This document shows, one piece after another, positions 1 through 7,958 of a DNA stretch of 64,000 nt. A program made the position numbers and the translations under genes. This stretch comes from Arcuatula senhousia (Eukaryota > Mollusca > Bivalvia > Mytilida > Mytilidae). The notes under the pieces were generated by a model, which saw only the letters and a program-made list of their open reading frames with translations, was not told the DNA's origin and searched no databases. Where the stretch lies: positions 39,978,106 to 40,042,105 of the forward strand of contig OZ020303.1 in the NCBI GenBank assembly GCA_963971305.1, read 5' to 3'. The stretch's first letter is position 1, and each line of letters starts with the position of its first letter.

Positions 1-1060
1 AAATTTTCAAGAAGATCCAAAAACCCATGTAGGAGTTATGGCCCTTTTTCTGAATTTTGCACTTATTATGCTATATATCTTGAAAACTATACAAGATATT
101 TTAGAAATGTTAATTGTATATTGTTTAGCACATCAAGATCTACAAATTTTGTAATTGGGTCAACGTTGTCAAATCATTGCTTCCAGCAGTTATTGCCCTT
201 AGAACATCAAAATTGACCATTTTCACACTATTTCCTTATAACATTAAAAACGTTAACTCCTCTAACACCTTAAGTGCAATTGAAACCAAACTTGGTACAA
301 ATGTTCATTAGCATTAGGTACATAGAACTGATGTAGGGATTTTTGATTTGTCGAACAATATGGCCGCCATGGCTAAAAATAGAACATACATGTAGGGGTA
401 AGTTGCAGTTTTTTGCAAATAACTCCAAAACAGTCACAGATATCAATATTTTTATGGGGGAACAAAATTGATCAGCATCTCAAAATCTACCTACCCTGAA
501 ATTTTTAAAAAGATTCAAAAATCCATGTAGGAGTTATTGCCCTTTTTCTGATTTTTTTGTGTGAATTTTGCGCTTATTATGCTCTACAATGTATATCTTG
601 AAAACTATATAAGATATTTTAGAAATGTAAATTGCATATTGTTAAGTACATCAAGATCTACAAATTTTGTAATTGGGTCAACTTTGTCAAATTATTGCTT
701 CTAGCAGTTATTGCCCTTAGAATGTCAAAATTGACCATTTTCACACTATTTCCTTATAACATTAAAAACGTTAACTCCTCTGACACCTTAAGTACAATTG
801 GAACCAAACTTAGAACAAATGTTCATTGGCATTAGATGCATAGAACTGATGTAGGGATTTTTTATTTGTCGAACAATATGGCCGCCATGGCTAAAAATAG
901 AACATAGGGGTAAATTGCAGTTTTTTGCAAATAACTAAAAAACAGTCACAGATATCAATATTTTTATGGGGGAACAAAATTGATCAGCATCTCAAAATCT
1001 ACCTACCCTGAATTTTTTCAAAAGATTCCAAAACGCATGTAGGAGTTATGGCCCTTTTTG
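1..1060. repeat. Tandem ~500-bp monomers inside an outer hairpin-ended element
   Basis: The same blocks recur in order: 'CATGTAGGAGTTATGGCCC' near 25, 524 and 1035, 'AAGATCTACAAATTTTGT' near 139 and 655, and 'GGCCGCCATGGCTAAAAATA' near 361 and 880. This is the interior of the outer element whose 3' end is at 4112 or 4470; its 5' end lies before the window. A small ORF at 632-835 lies wholly in the repeat and is not a gene. Confidence 0.8.
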
Positions 1061-1983
1061 GCTCACCTGACCTGAAGGGTCATGTGAGCTATTGTCGTCA
1101 CTTGGCGTCCGTCGTCCGTCAACTTTTTCAAACGTTAACTCCTCTGACACCATAAGTCCAATCACAACCAAACTTGGTATAGTTGTTCATTAGCATTAGG
1201 TGCTTACAACTGATGTGGGGATTTTTGATATGTCGAAAAACATGGTCGCCGTGGCTAAAAATAGAACATTGGGGTAAATTGCAGTTTTTTGCAAATAACT
1301 CAAAATCGGTTACAGATATCAAAATTCTGGCATAGGGTAGAAGTGACCAGCATGACAAGATCTACCTGCCCTGAAATTTTCATGAAGATCCAACAACCCA
1401 TGTACATGTAGGAGTTATTGCCCTTTTTCTGAATTTTTTATGATTTTTGCACTTTTGAAGCTCAATATCTTGAAAACTAAATAAGATATGTGAGAAATTT
1501 AAATTGCATAGTGTTAAGCACATCAAGATCTACAAATTTTGTCACAGGGCCAACGTTGTCAGACCAACCGTTTTTGCAGTTATTCCCCTTAGAATGTCAA
1601 AAAAGACTGTATTTTCTTATTATATCAAAAACGTTAACTCCTCTGACACCATTAATGTAATTTGTTTCTTACTTGGTACAGCTGTTTATTAGCATTTGGT
1701 GCTTAGAACTGATGTGGGGTTTTTTGATTCGTCAAAAAACATGGCCACCATGGCTAAAAAATAGAAATGGGGTAAATTGTAGTTGATTTTTTGCAATTTT
1801 TTCTAAACGAGCTGAAATAAAGTAAATTCTTTTTATGGTATAGTTTTTACAAAAATGATCTACCATCTGCAAAAAATTTTTGGAAAATCGGATTTGTGGT
1901 TTTATTTTAGCCAATAAAATCTGAAAAAAGGGAGATAATCCGTCACCCTTTTCCTGCCTAAAATTAAACTTTGTTTGATTTGG

Positions 1984-2062
1984 ATGATTGATTGATTGAT
2001 TGATTGTTGTTGGCTTATTGTCCCGTCGGCGATATTGCAGCCATCATCGGGACAAAAACAAG
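1984..2062 (+). repeat. (GATT)n repeat with conserved flank
   Basis: About five GATT units are followed by 'GTTGGCTTATTGTCCCGTCG'. I recall similar (TGAT)n-led dispersed repeats in bivalves, but the copy is too short to classify. Confidence 0.5.
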
Positions 2063-2235
2063 ATATTATAACTGAATAAAATTTAATATAAAACAAAGTC
2101 AAAAGACCGAAACTAAAACAAAATTATAACTAATAAATAAATAAAAAGTAGACACTAAAACAAAGTTAGTAAAAGATAAAACTACATTGATAATTTATTT
2201 ATAAGGTATTAGTGGTATGGCAAGTTCATTTTCAG

Positions 2236-3591
2236 CAGGCCTGGGGTAATGCAAATGCATTGTAATCATTACATTTTTTCGGGTAATGCAAAGTAATGTG
2301 TAATGCACAATTTTTGCATTACATGTAATGGAATGTAATGCATTAAATATGTAAAAAATATGTAATGCACTCATTACATTGCATTATTTCTTTTATATTG
2401 TACATTTTTAATGAGTAAAAAAATAATAAATAGTCTTTGATAACAATTATAAGATTTAAACAGAATATTGTCAATCAATCCCTTAATCCAATAAATTATA
2501 ATCATTTAATAATACAACTATTGACCTTTTTCATGTTTTTCTTATACAGTCTCCTCAGGCATTCCTTTTACAAAAAATTTTGAGTATCTTATGTACAATT
2601 CTTAGCTGAATGTGAGTTGTTTTTCAAAGTGAGTTTCTTTTACTCTAAAATAATGTTTGTCATTGTTGGTTGAGATTTTGAACAGTAACCATGAGCATAT
2701 TATACAGCTGTAAGATTTACCAAATAGTTTACCACAAGACCCACAAGAACATTTTAAGGCTAAATGCAGACACTGTCCAGCCTATACACCTGGATGCAAT
2801 TTAAGAGAGCCAAAAACAAACTTCAAAACATGCCATGTATATTATCATTATATATTATACTTTTTAATAAAAAAAGGTTTTTATTGCTTAAAGTGAGCAC
2901 TATGCCACAAGGCACTGATTTAGGTCTATATACATGTATAGTATAGCAAGAAAAATTGAAAATACCCTATTCAAAAATGAAAAATAAAATCTTCTAAAAT
3001 GCACTTAAAATAGCTTTATTTGAAATCACCTACTTGGTGTTTGCCCCAGGGCATATACAATGGCATGATTATTATACTAATTTGTTTTTATAACAATTAG
3101 ATTTGTTCATTAATTGGGGATCACAATTTATGGCAGGACAATAAATCAAAGAATTTAATCTTAGATATGTCTGATGATTATAATTGTAAAAACAGAAATG
3201 ACAATTAAAAGTATAAAAATATTTAAATATTTTTGTCAAACATGTTGAACAAATGATGGGTCTTTTTTTATAAATAAATATAAATTAACCTAACACTTAC
3301 CAAGTTAACATATTACCGGTATTAAAATAAATTAAAAAATAATTTATATTTCAGAGAAGCTCTGTATTCAGATAGTGATATAAAAATATGTTTATAAAGT
3401 GCTTTATTTCAATAATAATGTTGATTGTGCATCAAAATGTAATGTGTAATGCAATGCATTACACTTAAGCAAAGTAATGGTAATGTAATGCATTACAGAA
3501 AGAGAAAAAAGTAATGATAATGTAATGTAATGCTTAAAATTGTAAAGTAATGGTAATGTAATGCTTTTTATTGTTAATGACCCCAGGCCTG
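2236..3591 (+). mobile_element. hAT-superfamily DNA transposon, 1356 bp, perfect 8-bp TSD
   Basis: Both ends carry the 12-bp inverted terminal sequence CAGGCCTGGGGT, and the element is flanked by the identical octamer ATTTTCAG at 2228-2235 and 3592-3599. An 8-bp duplication and CAGG-type termini are hallmarks of hAT elements. Subterminal DNA at both ends is a mass of TAATG/CATTA repeats, probably transposase-binding sites. Only a short zinc-finger remnant is seen inside, so this is a deletion derivative. It sits inside the hairpin-ended element 1061-3941 and is therefore younger than that insertion. Confidence 0.9.
2732..2833 (+). pseudogene. BED-type zinc-finger remnant of a hAT transposase
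   Basis: One frame reads HFKAKCRHC, then TPGCNLREPKTNFKTCH. The spacing of a Cys-x2-Cys pair, about 20 residues, then NFKT and a terminal Cys/His pair resembles the BED finger that opens hAT transposases. The frame is closed upstream and downstream, so only the finger remains. The family fits the surrounding hAET termini and duplication; the domain call itself is by eye. Confidence 0.5.
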
Positions 3592-3941
3592 ATTTTCAGT
3601 ATCGAAGATTTTTTATCGTCGACCATTTTCAAAATGGCTGCCATTTTCCCGCCAAAAAATACTTGCTCTGTTTTTGATAAAAATTGGTATATATGGTAAT
3701 AGTGATATGCAGAGTTCAATTTTGGTATCGAAAATTTTTTATTGTTGGCTATTTCCTAAATTAGCAGTCATTTCCCGCCGAAACTTAAACTTGATCTGAT
3801 TTTGATGGTCTGCCATTTTCCGACCGAAAATTAAACTTGCTCCGTTTTTGATGAAAATTTATTTATAAGGTAATAGTGGTATGCCGAGTTCATTGGTGGC
3901 AAAAAATCAGGTGAGCGATTCAGGCTCCTGGGAGCCTCTTG

Positions 3942-4112
3942 TTCTGAATTTTTTGTGAATTTTGCACTTATTTTGCTCTTTATCTTGAAAACTATCAAAT
4001 ATATTTTAGAAATTTAAATTGCATATTGCTCAGCAAATCAGTATCTACAAATTTATGTAACTTCATCAACGTTTTAGTCAGGTGAGCGATTCAGGCTCCT
4101 GGGAGCCTCTTG
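3942..4112 (+). mobile_element. 3' remainder of the middle nested hairpin-ended element
   Basis: The sequence resumes the monomer interrupted at 1060 and ends with its own CAGGTGAGCGATTCAGGCTC terminal hairpin and CTTG at 4112. It is the second of three consecutive 3' termini. Confidence 0.75.
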
Positions 4113-4470
4113 TCCTGGATTTTTTCCAAATTCTGCAATTATTTAACCCTCTATCTTGAAAACTGTACAAGATATCTGAAAAATTTAAATTGCATATGAT
4201 TAAGCACATCAAGTTCTACAAATAATATAATTGAGTCAAAGTCCTATGACCATTCTTTGTAGGAGTTTTTACACTTAAAGTGTCAAATCGACCATTTTCA
4301 GTGTTTTTTATCCCACTTTTCAAACGCATCTCCTCTCACATCATTATGCTATACGAGATACATTTGTATTTAAAAAACTTAAATTGCATGCTGTTAAGCA
4401 CCATAATTTGTTTAAAATTAGTGTATCTTTGTAGATCAGGTGAGCAATTCAGGCTCCTGGGAGCCTCTTG
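4113..4470 (+). mobile_element. 3' remainder of the outermost nested hairpin-ended element
   Basis: It begins with monomer sequence (TCTATCTTGAAAACTGTACA near 4151) and ends with CAGGTGAGC, the AGGCTCC/GGAGCCT hairpin and CTTG at 4470, followed by TTTAA. The third consecutive 3' terminus, so nesting is at least three deep. Confidence 0.75.
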
Positions 4471-4560
4471 TTTAATTTTGGCCTTAGTGAATATGACTCA
4501 TTAATGAGATTGGCGAACAACCTTATAGAAACATAACATAGTTTCCATTATTTATTGTAG

Positions 4561-5300
4561 AAGTTGAATGCTACATCGCAGACTTCATTGCGGCCATGAA
4601 AACAGATTTTGAGAATGGTGAAGCCAAAGAATGGTTAAAGAGTTTGGTTGAAATGCTAATGGAAAGTGATGATCTGTCAGAATGGAGAGTGAAGTGTCAG
4701 GCACCACCTCTACATTCCAAAACCAATGTCTATCTTGAAACCATAATTGGGTATATTGAGAATCAGGCTACCATGGATAAGTTTAATGCATCATTTGAGT
4801 GCCCAACTCTAAACTCCAGCTCATCAGAAATGTCAGTTTTATCATTGGAGGACATGTTAAGCATCACAAGTTCAGGGGATCATTCTCAAATAAAATCAGG
4901 GTTTGTAGTTCCAGATTTGTTTGTTGCCTTGCCTGAATACCCTGGTGTTTTTCCATTGGTAGTTGAAATGAAACCAGGAAGATACCGATCTGAGGGTGAA
5001 TTTCAGAACATAAAACAAATGCTTACAAAAATGTTTTATCAAGATGTCATCTTTGGCTTAGTTATTACCTCAAGAGGATATAGAATGTCATTCATTAGGA
5101 AGAACACAGATACATTACATTACTCAAGCACTCGTTTTCAATATTTCACTGATAAACGAAAAGGTCATGATCGCAAACTTGAAATCAGTAGTCTTAATAA
5201 GTTGTATTCTTTTATTTATGGCATCCTAAAATGGTCAAGAAAAACAAAATGTAACTTACCAACAGTGTCAGTGAATGATTCAGTATCAAAGGAGACATGA
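4561..5300 (+). CDS. Terminal exon of an unrecognised protein with a PD-(D/E)xK nuclease-like motif
   Basis: The open frame extends upstream of the first ATG (4596) through VECYIADFIAA to a plausible splice acceptor (TTTCCATTATTTATTGTAG, AG at 4559-4560), so this is probably the last exon of a gene whose earlier exons lie outside the window; a 234-aa protein from the ATG is the alternative. Counting from that ATG, Pro106-Asp107 is followed 16 residues later by Glu124-Met-Lys126 (LVVEMKPG) and then a helix-like segment with Gln137. An earlier helix-like segment carries Glu48. This order matches the core of the PD-(D/E)xK nuclease fold. No metal-binding family could be named and no signal peptide or membrane segment is seen. 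The C-terminus (from about 190) is basic. The exon is bracketed by transposons. Stop TGA at 5298; AATAAA at 5422. The coding call is firm; the fold is inference. Confidence 0.7.
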
Positions 5301-5421
5301 CATGTCATGATGAAATTAAATTAAATTAAACTCAAAAAAAAAAATTTTAAAATGTTTTTTTTGGTGATTGTTTTTTATTTTCTCCAACATTGTACCTAAA
5401 TTTAGACAATTTTTTTTTTAA

Positions 5422-5427
5422 AATAAA
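5422..5427 (+). promoter_or_regulatory. Candidate polyadenylation signal AATAAA
   Basis: AATAAA lies 122 bp after the stop codon at 5300, within a poly(A/T)-rich stretch. Between 5301 and 5786 nothing else but AT-rich sequence was seen. Confidence 0.4.
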
Positions 5428-5795
5428 GGAAAAAAAACTATGAGAATCAGTGATAATATTTACTTCTGTTTCCTTCCAAATAGACTTTAATACTTAAATG
5501 TATACATTTTAATACAATTAAAATAAAAAAAATACATCAGTCAAGAAAATTTAGAAGCACTTTGACTTTTTAAACAACTAAAAATCACAATCCCAATTTT
5601 ATTTTTATTATTATCTCTTTCTCCTACCAAATTTTGTCATGGCAAAAATTCGTAAACAAACGAATTAATTAAGTGGCCTGACATTGTTTTGTTTTATACT
5701 ATTTATTAAGAATCATGTACAGTGATTATATATTATAAAATTTTTATTCATGTATGTACTGATCCACACTTAGTACACCATGTACACTGTAAAAA

Positions 5796-5940
5796 GGGTA
5801 CCTTTAAACTGAGAAACGCAATCAAAACGCAACGAAACGAAACGAAATACAACGAAACGAAACGAAATATAAGGAAACGAAACGAAATACGAAAAAAACA
5901 AAATATAACGAAACGAAATAAAACGAAACAAAATTTTACG
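5796..5940 (+). repeat. Left terminal inverted repeat of the Mutator-like element
   Basis: Contains repeated AACGAAACGA units after GGGTACC. The ORF that appears here (5722-5943) is a product of this microrepeat. Compared with the right arm it has extra AAATACGAAAAAAAC sequence, an internal indel. Confidence 0.85.
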
Positions 5941-6139
5941 TAATATAAACTGTTGGAATAAGACTAACGAATTAGAATTTTGATTTTATGACATTTTCTT
6001 TCTTTTACATTTATAGTTTGTTAAAAAAAAACTACCGAAGTCGGTTGACCAATCTTTACTGACAAAGAACAAAAGAAAAAAGGCAAACGCATCCAGGAGA
6101 AAGTGAGCAATATTATTGTTCCTGATCGATTTAACTAGT

Positions 6140-6425
6140 TTAATGTGCCTGTCCAAAGCCAGAAAGATGTTTGTAATTGTCGATTTTTTATGTTATTTGT
6201 TTTTTTTGTCAAAAAGGGGTTCTTTCATTGACACTTTAGGATTCGGCTTGAATCATGTGTAGTTATTTCAATCCAGGGCGAATTGTAGAACAGCGAGCAG
6301 TGACCGTTGGTTACATTGAAAGCTGCTGGTCGTTTTACGTTGGGGAGTTTTTAAATTGTTGTCAATGTTGTAGGTTTTGTCGCGTACACTTATTCCACAT
6401 GTCATTATCTTCTCTGTAAAATTCA
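6140..6425 (+). mobile_element. 3' tail of a dispersed retroelement (copy 1)
   Basis: Shares a series of blocks with 29370-29650 and 42000-42205: 'TGTGCCTGTCC-AAGCCAG', 'TCTTTCATTG(A/G)CACT-TAGGATT', 'AGCGAGCAGTGACC' and 'GTCGCGTACACTTATTCCAC'. At 41.7-42.2 kb the same tail directly follows a reverse-transcriptase fragment, so I take it as the 3' untranslated end of that retroelement family. Confidence 0.7.
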
Positions 6426-7537
6426 CTTTAAAAGAAATGATGGATAAAACAAGTTTTATGAAGCCAAACTTTCCTCTTTTATTGAGATATTTAGGTCTCG
6501 AATAGAAGATGAATAAGAAGTTTGAAAGAAGTACAGTTGTGTGATGTTCACTCTCAGATGACCGAAGGAAAAATTGCACAACAAGTACCGGTATTCTAAC
6601 ATTGGAGTACATCTACATGCATCAGTATCATGATTTTGCAAAGACCCGTTTTCTGCATGCACTATACGCGAAGAAAAATGTTTACGAGAACAAAATACCA
6701 AGATCCTTTTTAAGTTAATATGGTCAGTCTCTTTGGTACGGCTTCTTAAACTGACGAGGACAAATGTGACTTTCTCACGAGCCAATAATAACTATATGTT
6801 GTAATCCAAAAATTTTGTTCTATTTCCCATTTCGGGTTTGACACGCTGAATTGTGTCCATTGGTCAAACTTACTAAAATCCGTCAGTAATTATAAAATCT
6901 GGAATATAATTAGGCCAGCATTCAAAGGTTTAGCCATGCAAAGCTACAAGGGCTAAGTACATTAAATCTACAAATGTAATACCGCTTTAGAGGCGGAAGG
7001 TATGTAGTGGTGTTTAGTTCGGTCCGCTCGTCATAACACTGTCTTTTTTGTTATCAGTATATCATAGACATCATTTGCTTAAAAATCTGTACGTGCTATT
7101 CCATAATGATTTTGCTGGCCGCTAAACAACACGGGGAATTTCGGGCTATTGTTAGGTATGGAAATCTGATTGTACAGTCCGAAACAATTTACTTATGCAT
7201 GATTTGAATACAAGAAAAGAAAAATATAAGTAAATAGTAGACTACTATTTAATTCTAAACTGTTGTCTGCCATTTTCTCCTACTAGTTGTCATTTTCTTT
7301 GTTAAATCATACAACGTTAATTTTTTTCTGACTGTCGTCAGATTTCAAATTGTTCATGGTCGACAATAAGATATATGCATTTCTTAGACCAGCGACTTCT
7401 CTATCAAAAACACAAAACAAAAGTTAAAAAACATAAATTTTCGATATTCGACATTTACAAGACTAGATTGTGATAACCAATGCAAATGGGATTGAAAATT
7501 TATAAAACAAAAAGTCAACAAATAATTTTTCGTTACA

Positions 7538-7659
7538 TTTTATAAAATTTTGTTTCGTTTCGTTATTTTTCGTTTCGTTTAGTTATATTTCGTTTCGTTT
7601 CGTTGTATTTCGTTTCGTTGCGTTGCGTTTCGATTGCGTTTCTCAGTTTAAAGGTACCC
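7538..7659 (-). repeat. Right terminal inverted repeat of the Mutator-like element
   Basis: The reverse complement reproduces the left arm from GGGTACC onward with scattered substitutions and one missing repeat block. Confidence 0.85.
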
Positions 7660-7668
7660 CTGTAAAAA

Positions 7669-7797
7669 TAGCGTTTAGATCCTAAACGTATTTCTAAACG
7701 CATTTCTTGTCCCACTTTTTTAGCGCGTCTCATCACTAGACATGTTTACAATTTTACTAGACTAAGCGTTTAGATATTAAACATGTTTAGGTATCAT
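7669..7797. other. Spacer rich in GTTTAG/CTAAAC motifs
   Basis: Several copies of GTTTAGAT and CTAAAC in both orientations lie between the Mutator-like element and the LINE. A related CTAAACACGTTTAGAT occurs at 12359, beyond the LINE, so the LINE may have split one locus of this type. No gene seen. Confidence 0.35.
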
Positions 7798-7815
7798 TCA
7801 ACTTCAACTTCAACT
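7798..7815 (-). repeat. LINE 3' hexamer tail (TTGAAG)3
   Basis: On the minus strand the element ends AGTTGAAGTTGAAGTTGAAT. Hexamer or octamer 3' repeats instead of poly(A) are typical of CR1-like LINEs. Confidence 0.75.
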
Positions 7816-7958
7816 AGGATACTCGTCTAAATCCATACTGGACATTTACAACGAGGGGAACGATGTACGTGAAAAGAAAGGTGCGGTTCCAAATAGAAAA
7901 AATAAACTGGTGATTAAAATCAAACATGTATAAACACTGTACAAGGAACGGGTCCGGT

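Larger units (their letters stand above)
1061..3941 (+). mobile_element. Innermost nested copy of the AGCTCACCTG hairpin-ended element
   Basis: The 5' end is a hairpin at 1061-1090: GCTCAC and TGACC pair with GGTCA and GTGAGC around a TGAA loop. It is followed by 'GGCGTCCGTCGTCCGTC'. The 3' end is CAGGTGAGC at 3908-3916, inverted relative to the 5' GCTCACCTG, then a second hairpin (AGGCTCC/GGAGCCT) and CTTG at 3941. The flanks rejoin: 'GGCCCTTTTT' before and 'TTCTGAATTTTTTG' after are continuous in the outer monomer seen at 536 and 1420. That fixes the termini to within 1-2 bp and shows insertion in a T tract. No ORF of its own was recognised, so it is non-autonomous. The hAT element 2236-3591 is inserted in it. 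Confidence 0.8.
5796..7659. mobile_element. Mutator-like (MULE-type) non-autonomous transposon, 1864 bp
   Basis: Long inverted ends match almost perfectly for about 110 bp: 5796-~5940 and its reverse complement at ~7538-7659. Both begin GGGTACCTTTAAACTGAGAA and continue into AACGAAACGA microrepeats. The element is flanked by the same 9-mer CTGTAAAAA at 5787-5795 and 7660-7668. Long GGG-starting ends plus a 9-bp duplication fit Mutator-like elements. No transposase was recognised inside; the ORFs at 6268-6785 on the minus strand look like chance. A retroelement 3' tail (6140-6425) lies inside. Confidence 0.85.

Noticed and set aside
3908..3941. Helitron 3' end (hairpin plus CTRR)
   Set aside because: A hairpin is present, but the end is CTTG, not CTRR, the ends are inverted copies of each other, and insertion is in T tracts, not between A and T.
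4596..4598. ATG as the true start of the PD-(D/E)xK-like protein
   Set aside because: Kept only as an alternative: coding-like sequence continues upstream in frame to a good acceptor at 4560.
5722..5943. Charged, Lys/Arg/Asn/Thr-rich ORF
   Set aside because: It is the translation of the AACGAAACGA microrepeat in the left end of the Mutator-like element.
6268..6785. Two overlapping minus-strand ORFs inside the Mutator-like element, considered as transposase remnants
   Set aside because: No DDE-type or zinc-finger motif is visible and the first overlaps the retroelement tail.
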